Counted from the stretch's first letter, positions 52,122 through 62,172 are shown. The stretch: 64,000 nucleotides of DNA from Nocardioides pini (GCF_026712185.1 NZ_JAPPUX010000001.1:1054001-1118000), one strand, 5' to 3'. Made by a program: numbers and translations. The notes: generated by a model from the sequence alone, not told the origin.

Positions 52122-52550
52122 GTGAAGTTCACCCCCAGCTCGACCCGCAACGGCACCGACACCGGCAAGGGCCCTGCGGACTGGTTCACCGGAGACGTCT
52201 ACATCGACGGCATCCGCAACCCCGACGACCAGTCAGCCGTCGGCTGCGCCCACGTCCGCTTCACCCCCGGCGCCCGCACCGCCTGGCACCACCACCCCAA
52301 GGGTCAGACCCTCTACGTCACCGACGGCGTCGGATACGTCGCCCGCCGCGACGAGGACGGCACCGCCAGTGAGCCGCAGGAGATCCGTCCCGGCGACGTC
52401 GTCTACATCGAGCCCGGCGAGGAGCACTGGCACGGGGCCACCCCCGGACGCTTCCTGGCGCACGTCGCCATCCAGGAGGCCGACGCCGCCGGCGAGGTCG
52501 TCACGTGGCTCGAGCACGTCACCGACGACGACTACACGTCCGCGACCTGA
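52122..52550 (+). CDS. cupin-domain protein (passenger)
   Basis: 142 residues. Cupin motif 1 is HVRFTPGARTAWHHHPKGQT and motif 2 PGDVVYIEPGEEHWHGATPG, giving His/Glu metal ligands. It resembles small cupins found with quinone or carboxymuconolactone-type genes; activity unknown. AGGAG six bases before GTG 52122. Co-directional with the XRE gene, 35 bp after it. Confidence 0.88.
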   Translation: MKFTPSSTRNGTDTGKGPADWFTGDVYIDGIRNPDDQSAVGCAHVRFTPGARTAWHHHPKGQTLYVTDGVGYVARRDEDGTASEPQEIRPGDVVYIEPGEEHWHGATPGRFLAHVAIQEADAAGEVVTWLEHVTDDDYTSAT

Positions 52551-52653
52551 GCTCCGCACCGCCGCAGCGACCCGAATGCCCCATCCAGCACCGACGACGG
52601 CGCCCCGGCGCCGCCCTGGCGGCGTCGTCGGTAGTGCCGCGGGCCAGCCGCCG

Positions 52654-52830
52654 TCAGTCGGTCAGGCCGACGCGGCGGGCGCTCTCGGCCCAGAAGGCGT
52701 CGATGAGCGCGAGGTCGTTCTGCTGCGGGTTCGGGCGCCGCGGCTTCTTGCGCGGCTCGTAGTACTCGCCGGACTCCCGGCCAGAGCTGGTTCAGCGAGC
52801 CCTCGAGGCCGTCCGGCCCCCGAGCTGACG
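52654..52830 (-). pseudogene. remnant of a short-chain dehydrogenase C-terminus
   Basis: Minus-strand reading ends ESGEYYEPRKKPRRPNPQQN then DLALIDAFWAESARRVGLTD-stop, resembling the tail of SDR oxidoreductases (GEYY...FWE.S..LTG). Just upstream the reading DGLEGSLNQLWPG continues in another frame, so a frameshift is present, and nothing of the cofactor domain remains. It lies inside the transposon near its right end. The rest of 52551-52994 holds no gene that I can support. Confidence 0.45.
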
Positions 52831-52975
52831 ATTCGTCTTCGCCCAGACCCTCCGCAGGCCGACTGCGTCAGCAGGGACGGGCGGTCGGACGCACAGTACG
52901 AATAGGCACAGGGTCCCGCCGATCGCGCTCACGTGGGCTGCTTGTTCCATTGACCTAGGACCGGTGCCTGGCGCA

Positions 52976-52997
52976 CCAATAGGGACACACCCAGTCA
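52976..52997. repeat. right transposon end: 19-bp inverted repeat plus target duplication TCA
   Basis: CCAATAGGGACACACCCAG (52976-52994) then TCA (52995-52997), which is also the reverse complement of the thioesterase TGA stop. Confidence 0.88.
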
Positions 52998-53492
52998 GCG
53001 CAGGGCGAGCGACCCGGACGTGTCGGCCGGGAACGGCAGGGCCTCGTGCTCGGCGATCCGGGCGTCGAGCTTCGACGCGACCTCCTCGGGCCAGGGCGCC
53101 GTGCGGCGGGTCTCGAGGTCGATGTGCAGGAAGATCTCCTCGACCACGCAGGCCACCTGCTGGTGGGTCTCGTCGAGCAGGTAGATGAGCACGTGGGCGG
53201 CCCGCTCGGAACGGCCGAGCAGGCGCACGCGCGCCGACATGGTGTCGCCGGTGCGCAGCTCGTTGAGGTAGGTGACGTGGTGCTCGGCGGTGAAGCACGC
53301 GTGGCCGTGGGTCAGCGGCCACATCTGCGGGATGCCGACCTCCACGAGCGACTCGTCGAGACCCTCGCTGGCGATGCCGATGTAGTGGCGGACGTTGAGG
53401 TGCCCGTTGATGTCCTCGAAGGGCATCGGCACGGGCTGCTCGACGTAGGCCGGGAGGTCGCTCAGCTGGTCGTAGGTGGGGTGCGTCGTCAC
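52995..53492 (-). CDS. acyl-CoA thioesterase (4HBT hot-dog)
   Basis: 165 residues. PMPFEDINGHLNVRHYIGIA carries the Asp-x-x-x-His-x-N active-site pattern of 4-hydroxybenzoyl-CoA-type thioesterases, then FTAEHHVTYLNELRTGDTMS and VACVVEEIFLHIDLETRRTA. GTG 53492 has TAGGGT seven bases upstream. The stop codon is the transposon target site; the duplication rebuilt TGA, so the protein is unchanged. Confidence 0.88.
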   Translation of the reverse strand: MTTHPTYDQLSDLPAYVEQPVPMPFEDINGHLNVRHYIGIASEGLDESLVEVGIPQMWPLTHGHACFTAEHHVTYLNELRTGDTMSARVRLLGRSERAAHVLIYLLDETHQQVACVVEEIFLHIDLETRRTAPWPEEVASKLDARIAEHEALPFPADTSGSLALR

Positions 53493-53499
53493 GCCCCGA

Positions 53500-53580
53500 A
53501 CCCTAGGGCAGGACCAGCGGCGGGCCGACGGGCCACGGCGTGAAACCGGTTCGGCCCCGGCCACGGCCCGCCGATAGGCT
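53500..53580. promoter_or_regulatory. divergent -10 elements of thioesterase and argS
   Basis: TAGGGT (53505-53500, minus) lies seven bases before GTG 53492, and TAGGCT (53575-53580, plus) six bases before GTG 53587. Confidence 0.5.
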
Positions 53581-53586
53581 TGCCCG

Positions 53587-55242
53587 GTGAATCCCGATCA
53601 GCTCTCCGAGACCATCGTCGACGTGCTGGAGGCCCTCGTGGCCGATGGCGCGATCACGCTGCCCGACGGCGTGCCGGCCCAGGTCACGGTGGAGCGACCC
53701 CGGCAGAAGGGGCACGGCGACTACGCCACCAACGTGGCGCTGCAGCTGGCCAAGAAGGCCGGGACGAACCCTCGCGCCTTCGCCGACCTCGTCGCCGAGC
53801 GGCTGCGGGCCGCCGACGGCGTCGCCGAGGTCGAGGTCGCCGGACCGGGCTTCCTCAACGTGACGGTCGAGGCCGGCGCCCAGGGCCAGGTCGCAGCCGA
53901 CATCGTCGCGGCGGGGACGGCGTACGGCTCCTCCGACGCGTTCGCGGGGGAGAAGATCAACCTCGAGTTCGTCTCCGCCAACCCCACCGGCCCCCTCCAC
54001 CTCGGGGGCGTGCGCTGGGCCGCGGTCGGGGACGCGCTCGGCCGGATCTTCGAGAAGACCGGTGCCGACGTCACCCGCGAGTACTACTTCAACGACCACG
54101 GCGCCCAGATCGACCGCTTCAGCTCCTCGCTGCTGGCCAGCGCCAAGGGAGAGCCCGCCCCCGAGGACGGCTACGGCGGCCAGTACATCCACGACATCGC
54201 CGCGGCGGTCGTCGAGCGTCGTCCCGACGTCAAGGACCTCGACGACGCGCAGGCGCAGGAGGTCTTCCGCGAGGTCGGCGTCGACATGATGTTCGACGAG
54301 ATCAAGAAGTCGCTCCACGACTTCGGGGTCGACTTCGACGTCTACTTCCACGAGAAGTCGCTCCACGACTCCGGCGCGGTCGAGCGCGCCATCGAGCGGC
54401 TCACCGAGATGGGCAACACCTACGAGGCCGACGGTGCCCTCTGGCTGCGCACCGAGAAGTACGGCGACGACAAGGACCGGGTGATCATCCGGTCCAACGG
54501 CACCCCGGCCTACATCTCCGGCGACCTCGGCTACTACCTCGACAAGCGCGAGCGCGGCTTCGACCGCTGCTTCATCATGCTGGGGGCCGACCACCACGGC
54601 TACGTCGGCCGGATGAACGCGATGTGCAGCGCCTTCGGCGACGAGCCGGGGAAGAACCTCGAGATCCTCATCGGGCAGATGGTCAACCTGCTGAGGGACG
54701 GCGCGCCGCTGCGGATGTCGAAGCGTGCCGGCACCGTCGTGACGATCGACGACCTCGTCGACGCGATCGGCGTCGACGCCAGCCGCTACGCGCTCGCCCG
54801 CTACCACAGCGACAGCCCCATCGACATCGACCTCGACCTCTGGTCGCGGGCCACCAACGACAACCCGGTCTTCACCGTCCAGTACGCCCACGCGCGGGTG
54901 TCCAGCCTGATGCGCAACGCCGCCGACCTCGGCGTCACCCCCGAGTCGCACCCCGAGCTGCTCACCCACGAGAAGGAGGGTGAGCTGCTGCGCGCGCTCG
55001 CGGAGTTCCCGCGGGTCGTCAAGGCGGCCGCCGAGCTGCGCGAGCCGCACCGCGTGGCGCGCTACCTCGAGGAGCTGGCGGGCACCTACCACCGCTTCTA
55101 CGACAGCTGCCGGGTCCTGCCCCGCGGCGACGAGGAGACCTCCGACCTCCACCGGGCGCGGCTGATGCTGGTCGACGCGACGCGGGTGGTGCTCGCCAAC
55201 GGCCTCGACCTGCTGGGCGTGTCGGCTCCCGAGAGGATGTGA
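53587..55242 (+). CDS. argS: arginyl-tRNA synthetase
   Basis: 551 residues. N-terminal additional domain 1 (to about residue 110), class I catalytic core with [20 protein letters not shown] (HLGG variant of HIGH) and [20 protein letters not shown] (MSK loop), and a C-terminal anticodon-binding helical domain ([20 protein letters not shown]). It charges tRNA-Arg. GTG start with a leaderless -10. First gene of the argS-lysA-hom-thrC-thrB run. Confidence 0.97.
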   Translation: MNPDQLSETIVDVLEALVADGAITLPDGVPAQVTVERPRQKGHGDYATNVALQLAKKAGTNPRAFADLVAERLRAADGVAEVEVAGPGFLNVTVEAGAQGQVAADIVAAGTAYGSSDAFAGEKINLEFVSANPTGPLHLGGVRWAAVGDALGRIFEKTGADVTREYYFNDHGAQIDRFSSSLLASAKGEPAPEDGYGGQYIHDIAAAVVERRPDVKDLDDAQAQEVFREVGVDMMFDEIKKSLHDFGVDFDVYFHEKSLHDSGAVERAIERLTEMGNTYEADGALWLRTEKYGDDKDRVIIRSNGTPAYISGDLGYYLDKRERGFDRCFIMLGADHHGYVGRMNAMCSAFGDEPGKNLEILIGQMVNLLRDGAPLRMSKRAGTVVTIDDLVDAIGVDASRYALARYHSDSPIDIDLDLWSRATNDNPVFTVQYAHARVSSLMRNAADLGVTPESHPELLTHEKEGELLRALAEFPRVVKAAAELREPHRVARYLEELAGTYHRFYDSCRVLPRGDEETSDLHRARLMLVDATRVVLANGLDLLGVSAPERM

Positions 55243-55248
55243 TCGGGC

Positions 55249-56652
55249 GTGCCCACCGCACACCCGTCCGGTTGGGCCCACGCGGACGGCGCCCTGCGCG
55301 GGCCGCACTGGCTGCGTGAGCCGAGCGACCCCGACGCGCTCGTCCCGCTGCTCTGGTCGCGGACGGCGACGAAGTCGGACGGTGTCCTGAGCATCGGCGG
55401 GGTGCCGCTGCCCGAGCTGGTGCGCGAGCACGGCTCGCCGGCGTACGTCCTCGACGAGGCCGACTTCCGCAGCCGCGCCCGCGCCTTCCGGGACGCCTTC
55501 GCCGACTACGACGTCTTCTACGCAGGCAAGGCCTTCCTCTGCACCACCGTCGCCCGGTGGCTCGCGGAGGAGGGGCTCTCGCTCGACGTCTGCTCGGGCG
55601 GCGAGCTGGCCGTCGCGGAGCGGGCCCGCTTCCCGATGGAGCGGGTCGGCTTCCACGGCAACAACAAGACCCTCGGCGAGCTCGAGCGCGCCGTCGAGCT
55701 CGGCGTGGGGCGGGTCATCGTGGACTCCTTCACCGAGATCGAGCGCCTCGCCGACGTCGCCGCCGAGCTCGGCCGCACGGTGGGGGTCATGGTGCGGGTG
55801 ACCGCGGGCGTCGAGGCCCACACGCACGAGTACATCGCCACCGCCCACGAGGACCAGAAGTTCGGCTTCTCGATCGCCAGCGGCGACGCGCTCGAGGCCG
55901 TCCGCCGCGTGCACGCGGCACCGTCCCTGCGGCTGCTGGGCCTGCACTCCCACATCGGCAGCCAGATCTTCGACACCTCCGGCTTCGAGGTCGCGGCCCG
56001 CCGGGTGCTCGCGCTCCACGCCCGGGCGATCGAGGAGGTGGGCGTCGAGATGCCCGAGATGGACCTCGGTGGCGGCTTCGGCATCGCCTACACCACCCAG
56101 GACGACCCGTCCGACCCCGCGCAGCTGGCCACCGAGATCACCAAGATCGTCGAGCACGAGTGCCGTGCCCTCGAGATCGCGCTCCCGCGCCTGTCGATCG
56201 AGCCGGGGCGCGCGATCGTCGGTCCGTCGATGTGCACCGTCTACGAGGTCGGCACCGTCAAGGACGTCGCCCTCGACGGTGGGGCCCGCCGCACCTACGT
56301 CTCCGTCGACGGCGGGATGAGCGACAACATCCGCACCGCCCTCTACGACGCCGACTACTCCGCGACGATCGCGTCCCGCCCGTCCGGCGGACCCCCCGCG
56401 CTGTCGCGCGTGGTCGGCAAGCACTGCGAGGCCGGTGACATCGTGGTCAAGGACGAGTTCCTGCCCGCCGACGTGCGTCCCGGCGACCTCCTCGCCGTGC
56501 CGGGCACGGGCGCCTACTGCAGATCCATGGCGTCCAACTACAACCACGCCCTGCGTCCTCCGGTGATCGGAGTTCGGGACGGGAAGACTTTCACCGTCCT
56601 GCGACGAGAGACTGTCGCCGACCTGTTGGCGACCGATGTGGGTGTTCTCTGA
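55249..56652 (+). CDS. lysA: diaminopimelate decarboxylase
   Basis: 467 residues. PLP Lys in DVFYAGKAFLCTTVARWLAE; HSHIGSQ and CSGGELAVAERA bind the cofactor phosphate; EPGRAIVGPSM, DGGMSDNIRTALYDADYSAT and PGTGAYCRSMASNYNHALRP complete the fold-III active site. It makes lysine from meso-diaminopimelate. The start is six bases after the argS stop; GTG 55249. Confidence 0.96.
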   Translation: MPTAHPSGWAHADGALRGPHWLREPSDPDALVPLLWSRTATKSDGVLSIGGVPLPELVREHGSPAYVLDEADFRSRARAFRDAFADYDVFYAGKAFLCTTVARWLAEEGLSLDVCSGGELAVAERARFPMERVGFHGNNKTLGELERAVELGVGRVIVDSFTEIERLADVAAELGRTVGVMVRVTAGVEAHTHEYIATAHEDQKFGFSIASGDALEAVRRVHAAPSLRLLGLHSHIGSQIFDTSGFEVAARRVLALHARAIEEVGVEMPEMDLGGGFGIAYTTQDDPSDPAQLATEITKIVEHECRALEIALPRLSIEPGRAIVGPSMCTVYEVGTVKDVALDGGARRTYVSVDGGMSDNIRTALYDADYSATIASRPSGGPPALSRVVGKHCEAGDIVVKDEFLPADVRPGDLLAVPGTGAYCRSMASNYNHALRPPVIGVRDGKTFTVLRRETVADLLATDVGVL

Positions 56653-57965
56653 TGAGTGAGGGTGACAAGCGGCTCGGTGTCGCCGTTCTGGGCTGTGGTG
56701 CCGTCGGCTCCCAGGTGGTGCGGCTGCTGAGCGAGCAGCGCGACGACCTCGCCGCCCGGGTGGGCGCGCCCGTCGAGCTGGTCGGGGTCGCCGTACGACG
56801 CCTCGACGCGCCCCGTGACGTCGACGTGCCCGACGGCCTGCTGACGACCGACGCCCACGGCCTGGTGGCCCGCGACGACGTCGACCTCGTGGTCGAGGTG
56901 ATCGGTGGCATCGAGCCCGCCCGGTCGCTCATCCTCTCCGCGCTCGACAACGGCGCCAGCGTCGTCACGGCCAACAAGGCCCTGCTCGCCGAGGACGGCC
57001 CGACCCTGTTCGAGGCGGCCGCGAAGGCGGAGCGCGACCTCTACTACGAGGCGGCCGTCGCCGGCGCGATCCCGATCCTGCGGCCCCTGCGCGAGTCGCT
57101 GGCGGGCGACCGCGTCACCCGGGTGCTTGGCATCGTCAACGGCACGACCAACTTCATCCTCGACAAGATGGACACCTCCGGAGCCGGCTTCTCCGAGGCC
57201 CTGGAGGAGGCCCAGGAGCTCGGCTACGCCGAGGCCGACCCGACGGCCGACGTCGAGGGCTTCGACGCCGCGGCCAAGGCGGCGATCCTGGCGAGCCTGG
57301 CCTTCCACTCCCGGGTCACCGCCGCCGACGTCCACCGCGAGGGGATCTCCGAGGTCACCGCGGCCGACGTCGCCAGCGCCCGCGACATGGACTCGGTCGT
57401 CAAGCTGCTCGCCATCTGCGAGCTGCGCCCCGGTCCCGACGGGCAGGAGCAGGTCGCCGCCCGCGTGCACCCGGCCATGATCCCGCGCTCCCACCCGCTG
57501 GCGAGCGTCCGCGAGGCCTACAACGCCGTCTTCGTCGAGTCGGAGGCCGCCGGGCAGCTCATGTTCTACGGCCCCGGAGCCGGTGGCGCGCCGACGGCGA
57601 GCGCCGTGCTCGGCGACCTCGTCACGGTCGCGCGCAACCGCCTCGCCGAGACCCGCGGTGCCGGTGAGTCGGCCTACGCCGACCGCGCGGTGCTGCCCAT
57701 GGGGGAGACGCGGACCCGCTACCACGTGGCGATCGACGTCGACGACCGCGCCGGCGTGCTCGCGGCGGTCGCCAACGCCTTCGCCGACCACGACGTGTCG
57801 ATCCAGACCGTGCGCCAGGAGGGCCGCGGCGCCGACGCGCAGCTCGTGGTCGTCTCGCACGCGGCGCCCGACGCCGCGCTCAGCGCGACGGTCGAGCAGC
57901 TGCGCAACATGGACATCGTCCGTGAGGTCACCTCGGTGATGCGCGTCGAGGGAGGGGACGAATGA
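56652..57965 (+). CDS. hom: homoserine dehydrogenase
   Basis: 437 residues. Rossmann motif [17 protein letters not shown]; catalytic region [20 protein letters not shown] and [40 protein letters not shown] is the family signature with [22 protein letters not shown]-terminal ACT domain ([20 protein letters not shown]) implies threonine feedback inhibition. Its ATG overlaps the lysA TGA (TGATG). Confidence 0.96.
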   Translation: MSEGDKRLGVAVLGCGAVGSQVVRLLSEQRDDLAARVGAPVELVGVAVRRLDAPRDVDVPDGLLTTDAHGLVARDDVDLVVEVIGGIEPARSLILSALDNGASVVTANKALLAEDGPTLFEAAAKAERDLYYEAAVAGAIPILRPLRESLAGDRVTRVLGIVNGTTNFILDKMDTSGAGFSEALEEAQELGYAEADPTADVEGFDAAAKAAILASLAFHSRVTAADVHREGISEVTAADVASARDMDSVVKLLAICELRPGPDGQEQVAARVHPAMIPRSHPLASVREAYNAVFVESEAAGQLMFYGPGAGGAPTASAVLGDLVTVARNRLAETRGAGESAYADRAVLPMGETRTRYHVAIDVDDRAGVLAAVANAFADHDVSIQTVRQEGRGADAQLVVVSHAAPDAALSATVEQLRNMDIVREVTSVMRVEGGDE

Positions 57966-59056
57966 GCGCCGACGGCATGGCCGACCGGGTGGGCACCCAC
58001 CAGTGGCGCGGCGTCATCGAGGAGTACCGCGACCTGCTCGACCTCCCCGCGGGGATGCCCGCCGTGACGCTCCGCGAGGGCGGCACCCCGCTCGTCCACT
58101 CCGAGTGGCTCTCCGGGCTGACCGGGGGAGAGGTGTGGCTCAAGGTCGAGGGCGACAACCCGACCGGCTCGTTCAAGGACCGCGGCATGACCGCCGCGAT
58201 CTCCCACGCCCGGCACCTCGGCGCGAAGGCGGTCGTCTGCGCCTCGACGGGCAACACGTCGGCGTCGATGGCGGCGTACGCCGCGAAGGCCGGCCTCAAG
58301 CCGCTCGTGCTCATCCCCGAGGGCAAGATCGCCGCGGGCAAGCTCGCCCAGGCGGTCGTGCACGGCGCCCAGGTGATCATGGTCCGGGGCAACTTCGACG
58401 ACTGCCTCTCGATGGCCATCGGCCTCTCGAAGGGCTACGCGGTCGAGCTGGTCAACTCCGTCAACCCGGTCCGCCTGCAGGGGCAGAAGACGGCGTCGTT
58501 CGAGATCGTGGACTTCCTCGGTGATGCCCCCGACGTCCACCTCCTGCCGGTCGGCAACGCGGGCAACATCTCCGCCTACTGGCTCGGCTACCAGCAGTAC
58601 GCCGACCTGGGTCGCGCAACCAGGCGCCCGAGGATGCTCGGCTTCCAGGCCGAGGGCGCCGCACCGCTGGTGACCGGCGAGCCGTTCCCCGACCCGGAGA
58701 CGAAGGCGACCGCCATCCGGGTCGGCAACCCCGCGTCGTGGCACCTCGCCGAGCAGGCGGCCAAGGAGTCCGACGGCGGCTTCGCCGCGCTGTCCGACGC
58801 CCAGATCCTCGCCGCCCAGCTCGAGCTCGCGCGCAACGACGGCGTCTTCGTGGAGCCCGCCTCGGCCGCGGGCGTCGCGGGCCTGCTGGCCGCGCTGGCC
58901 TCCGGGCAGGTGTTCACCGGCGCCACGGTCGCGATCACGGTCACCGGCCACGGACTCAAGGACACCGCGACCGCGCTGGAGTCCTGCGGGGACATCGTCG
59001 ACACGGTCGTCGACGCCGACGTCGCCGCGGCTGCCGCCGCCGCCGGCCTCGCCTGA
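57962..59056 (+). CDS. thrC: threonine synthase
   Basis: 364 residues, the short type. PLP Lys in [20 protein letters not shown]; phosphate loop around [28 protein letters not shown] segment [20 protein letters not shown]. It converts O-phosphohomoserine to threonine. ATG overlaps the hom stop by four bases. Confidence 0.96.
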   Translation: MSADGMADRVGTHQWRGVIEEYRDLLDLPAGMPAVTLREGGTPLVHSEWLSGLTGGEVWLKVEGDNPTGSFKDRGMTAAISHARHLGAKAVVCASTGNTSASMAAYAAKAGLKPLVLIPEGKIAAGKLAQAVVHGAQVIMVRGNFDDCLSMAIGLSKGYAVELVNSVNPVRLQGQKTASFEIVDFLGDAPDVHLLPVGNAGNISAYWLGYQQYADLGRATRRPRMLGFQAEGAAPLVTGEPFPDPETKATAIRVGNPASWHLAEQAAKESDGGFAALSDAQILAAQLELARNDGVFVEPASAAGVAGLLAALASGQVFTGATVAITVTGHGLKDTATALESCGDIVDTVVDADVAAAAAAAGLA

Positions 59057-59952
59057 TGGTCCAGTTCGTCGACGGGCCGGTGCGGGTCTCGGTCCCGGCG
59101 ACCTCGGCCAACCTCGGCCCGGGCTTCGACAGCCTCGGCCTCGCGCTGTCGCTGCGCGACGAGCTCGAGGCGGAGGTGCTGCCCGACGGTCTCGTCGTCG
59201 AGGTCGAGGGTGCCGGCGCCGACGGCGTGCCCCGCGACGAGTCGCACCTGGTGGTCCGCTCCATGCGCGCGGCCTTCGAGCTGATGGGGGGCCAGCCGCC
59301 CGGCCTGCGCCTGACCTGCCACAACGTCATCCCGCACGCCCGTGGCCTCGGCTCCTCGTCGGCGGCGATCGTCGCCGGCGTGGTCCTCGCGCGGGGGCTC
59401 GTCGCGGGCGGGCAGCTGCTCGCCTCCGACGAGGCGCTCTTCGACCTCGCGGCCGACCTCGAGGGCCACCCCGACAACGTCGCCCCGGCGTTCTACGGCG
59501 GGTTCGTGATCTCCGGCCGCGAGGACGGGCACTGGTACGCCGTCCGCGCCGGCGTCGACCCCCGGGTCACCGCCGTCGTCTTCGTCCCGCCCACGGGGGT
59601 CGAGACGACGGTCGCGCGCGGCCTGCTCCCGGACGCCGTCCCGCATGCCGACGCCGCCGCCAACTCCGGGCGCGCCGCGCTGCTGGTGGCCGCCCTCAAC
59701 GGCCAGCCCGAGCACCTGCTCGCCGCCACCCGTGACTGGCTCCACCAGGACCAGCGCGAGCCCGCCATGCCCGAGACGCTGGCGCTCGTACGACGCCTGC
59801 GCGCCGAGGGCGTGCCCGCCGTCGTGTCCGGCGCCGGGCCCACCGTGCTCGCCCTCGGGCCCGCCGACACCGCCGACCTGCTCGCCCGGTGCCCCCGTGG
59901 CTGGACGCCGCACCGGCTCTCGATCGACGTCGACGGCGCCCGGGTGAGCTGA
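59056..59952 (+). CDS. thrB: homoserine kinase
   Basis: 298 residues, GHMP kinase. VSVPATSANLGPGFDSLGLA is the N-terminal motif and PHARGLGSSSAAIVAGVVLA the ATP loop; AVVSGAGPTVLALG is motif 3. It phosphorylates homoserine for ThrC. ATG overlaps the thrC TGA (TGATG). Last gene of the amino-acid operon. Confidence 0.96.
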   Translation: MVQFVDGPVRVSVPATSANLGPGFDSLGLALSLRDELEAEVLPDGLVVEVEGAGADGVPRDESHLVVRSMRAAFELMGGQPPGLRLTCHNVIPHARGLGSSSAAIVAGVVLARGLVAGGQLLASDEALFDLAADLEGHPDNVAPAFYGGFVISGREDGHWYAVRAGVDPRVTAVVFVPPTGVETTVARGLLPDAVPHADAAANSGRAALLVAALNGQPEHLLAATRDWLHQDQREPAMPETLALVRRLRAEGVPAVVSGAGPTVLALGPADTADLLARCPRGWTPHRLSIDVDGARVS

Positions 59953-60004
59953 CCGCCGCGCGACGCGCGTTCGCGGCGATGACCGACGGTGGACGGGTGC
60001 CCTG

Positions 60005-60010
60005 CTAACC
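60005..60010 (+). promoter_or_regulatory. -10 hexamer TAACCT and long leader of rho
   Basis: TAACCT 136 bases before GTG 60146 predicts an untranslated leader of about 130 bases. Long leaders are usual where Rho controls its own synthesis. Confidence 0.4.
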
Positions 60011-60145
60011 TGACCGCGCGCCGATCGGCGTACCTGCCCGTCCCCGTCCTCGCGATGTCACGAGGTCCGCGTGGACGGGACCCACCATCCGCCTCACCGG
60101 CCGTTCGACCGGTCCGGGAGGCGACGCGACGTGCGAAGGATCCAC

Positions 60146-62041
60146 GTGACCGAGACCCCCTCTGCTTCCGCGGAGAACGCTGCCACCAAGCCGGCGAAGA
60201 AGTCGGGTGGCCTCAGCTCGATGCTGCTCGCCGACCTGAAGTCGATGGCTGCCGGCCTCGGCATCGCCGGCGCCGGCTCGATGAAGAAGGCCCAGCTCGT
60301 CGACGCCATCCGGGCCAGCCAGTCCGGCGGCTCGACCAACGACCGGGCCGCCCAGCCGGCCGCCGCGCCCGCACCGGAGCAGGTGAGCGCCTCCGCGGAC
60401 GTGCCGAAGGCGGCCGACGAGCCCGCGCCGCAGACGACGGTGCGCACCCGCACCCGCAAGCAGCGCCAGGCCGAGCAGCAGGCCGAGCGGGCGGAGCAGC
60501 AGGCCGAGCACACGCCCGAGCAGAAGTCCGACCAGAAGTCCGAGCAGAAGTCCGAGCAGAAGTCCGAGCAGGCGTCCGAGCAGGCCTCCGGCAAGCAGGA
60601 CCAGAAGAAGTCGGACAAGCAGCAGGGCCAGAAGCAGGACCAGAAGCAGGACCAGGGCCAGCGGCAGGGCAAGCAGAACCAGCAGGGTCAGCAGAACCAG
60701 CAGGCCAAGCAGGACCAGCAGGGCCGGCAGGACCGCGACCAGGGCCAGCAGGGCGGCCAGCAGGGCAAGCAGGACCAGCAGGGCCGGCAGGACCGCGACC
60801 AGAACCGGCAGGACCAGAGCCGGCAGGACCAGCACCGGCAGGACCAGCACCTGTCGGACGACGACGAGGACGGCGAGGGCGGCAGCCGTCGCAACCGCCG
60901 CCGCCGCGGCCGCGACCGTACGACGACCCGTCAGGGCGGCGGTCGCAACGAGCCCGACACCACGATCCTCGAGGACGACGTCCTGGTCCCGGCCGCGGGC
61001 ATCCTCGACGTGCTCGACAACTGCGCGTTCGTGCGCACTTCGGGCTACCTGCCCGGCCCGGAGGACGTCTACCTCTCACTGTCGATGGTCCGGAAGTACC
61101 ACCTGCGCCGCGGTGACGCCGTGGTCGGCCAGGTGCGCCAGCCGCGTGAGGGCGAGCGCCGGGAGAAGTTCAACCCGATGGTCCGCATCGACAGCGTCAA
61201 CGGCACCGAGGCCGAGGGCGCCAAGGAGCGCCCGCAGTTCGCCGACGCCGTCCCCGTGCACCCGCACCGCCGGCTGCGCCTGGCCTCGGACGCCGACCTC
61301 ATCGGCCGCGTCGTCGACGTCGCCGCCCCGGTGGGCAAGGGCCAGCGGGGCCTGGTCCTCGCGCCGCCGCGCACCGGTGCCACGACGCTCCTGCAGTCGA
61401 TCGCCCAGTCGGTCACGGCCAACAACCCCGAGTGCCACGTCATGGTGGTGCTGGTCGACACGCGCCCGGAGGAGGTCACCGACTACCAGCGCGCAGTCAA
61501 GGGCGAGGTCGTCGCCTCGACCTTCGACCGGCAGCCGGCCGACCACACCCTGGTCGCCGAGCTGGCCATCGAGCGCGCGAAGCGGCTCGTGGAGCTCGGC
61601 CACGACGTCGTCGTCCTCCTGGACTCGCTCACCCGCCTCGGACGGGCCTACAACCTCGCCGCGCCGGCCAACGGCCGGGTCCTGGCGGGCCTCGTGGACG
61701 CCTCGGCGGTCCACCCGACGAAGGAGTTCTTCGGTGCGGCCCGCGCGGTCGAGGACGGCGGCTCGCTGACGATCCTGGCGACCGTGGCCGTCGGCACCGG
61801 CTCGGCGACCGACGAGTTCTTCCTCGAGGAGCTCTCGGGCGCCGCCAACCTCGAGCTGGTGCTGAGCGCGGAGCGCGCGGCCAAGGGCATCGTGCCCGCG
61901 GTCGACGTGACGGCCTCCGGCACCCGGCACGAGGAGAGGCTGCTCGCCCCGGCCGAGGGTGCCGTCGTCGGGGACCTGCGCAAGCAGCTCGCCGCCGCCG
62001 ACTCCCCGCAGGCCGTGACCAAGGTCGTCGGCGCCCGCTGA
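60146..62041 (+). CDS. rho: Rho-family protein with degenerate ATPase residues
   Basis: 631 residues at the usual rho position before rpmE and prfA. N-terminal Rho_N helices ([20 protein letters not shown]), a Gln/Asp/Lys/Arg-rich tract of about 150 residues, cold-shock RNA-binding fold ([20 protein letters not shown]) and ATPase domain. But the P-loop reads [12 protein letters not shown], with Ala412 where Rho has the Walker Lys (PPKAGKT). [13 protein letters not shown] has Thr439 for the catalytic Glu, and [12 protein letters not shown] has Gly581 for the Arg finger. [13 protein letters not shown] (Walker B) is kept. The C-terminus is about 40 residues short. GAAGGA precedes GTG 60146. Confidence 0.85.
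   Translation: MTETPSASAENAATKPAKKSGGLSSMLLADLKSMAAGLGIAGAGSMKKAQLVDAIRASQSGGSTNDRAAQPAAAPAPEQVSASADVPKAADEPAPQTTVRTRTRKQRQAEQQAERAEQQAEHTPEQKSDQKSEQKSEQKSEQASEQASGKQDQKKSDKQQGQKQDQKQDQGQRQGKQNQQGQQNQQAKQDQQGRQDRDQGQQGGQQGKQDQQGRQDRDQNRQDQSRQDQHRQDQHLSDDDEDGEGGSRRNRRRRGRDRTTTRQGGGRNEPDTTILEDDVLVPAAGILDVLDNCAFVRTSGYLPGPEDVYLSLSMVRKYHLRRGDAVVGQVRQPREGERREKFNPMVRIDSVNGTEAEGAKERPQFADAVPVHPHRRLRLASDADLIGRVVDVAAPVGKGQRGLVLAPPRTGATTLLQSIAQSVTANNPECHVMVVLVDTRPEEVTDYQRAVKGEVVASTFDRQPADHTLVAELAIERAKRLVELGHDVVVLLDSLTRLGRAYNLAAPANGRVLAGLVDASAVHPTKEFFGAARAVEDGGSLTILATVAVGTGSATDEFFLEELSGAANLELVLSAERAAKGIVPAVDVTASGTRHEERLLAPAEGAVVGDLRKQLAAADSPQAVTKVVGAR
60707..60802 (+). repeat. 36-bp direct repeat in the Gln-rich tract of rho
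   Basis: Identical 36-bp segments begin at 60707 and 60767 (60-bp offset), within a longer run of CAG/GAC-rich repeats encoding [11 protein letters not shown] units. Likely variable by recombination. Confidence 0.8.
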
Positions 62042-62172
62042 TCCGGGGGTTCCCGAGCGGGAATCCATGGATTGGCGCCGTTGTTCAGAACGGTGGCACA
62101 CTTGTGCGCCGGCTCCGGTTCACGTCATCACGCGATCCACGCGGGCGACCCGGAGCAATTCGAGAGGACACC

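Larger units (their letters stand above)
47776..52994. mobile_element. 5.2-kb IS5-like transposon with passenger genes
   Basis: Bounded by perfect 19-bp inverted repeats and a direct TCA duplication, the TNA type used by one IS5 subgroup. It holds one transposase at the left end and then an acetyltransferase, a cyclophilin-like lipoprotein, a zinc alcohol dehydrogenase, an XRE regulator, a cupin and a gene remnant. No inverted-repeat copy is seen just after the transposase, so the passengers lie within the unit that moved. It inserted between the tRNA-Arg side and the thioesterase gene, exactly at the stop codon of the latter. Confidence 0.82.

Noticed and set aside
52792..53322. Gene spanning the transposon right end and the thioesterase antisense frame
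   Set aside because: It crosses the inverted repeat and reads the thioesterase in the wrong frame.
59953..60145. Riboswitch or attenuator before rho
   Set aside because: Only a -10 and GC-rich sequence seen; no recognisable aptamer or leader peptide.
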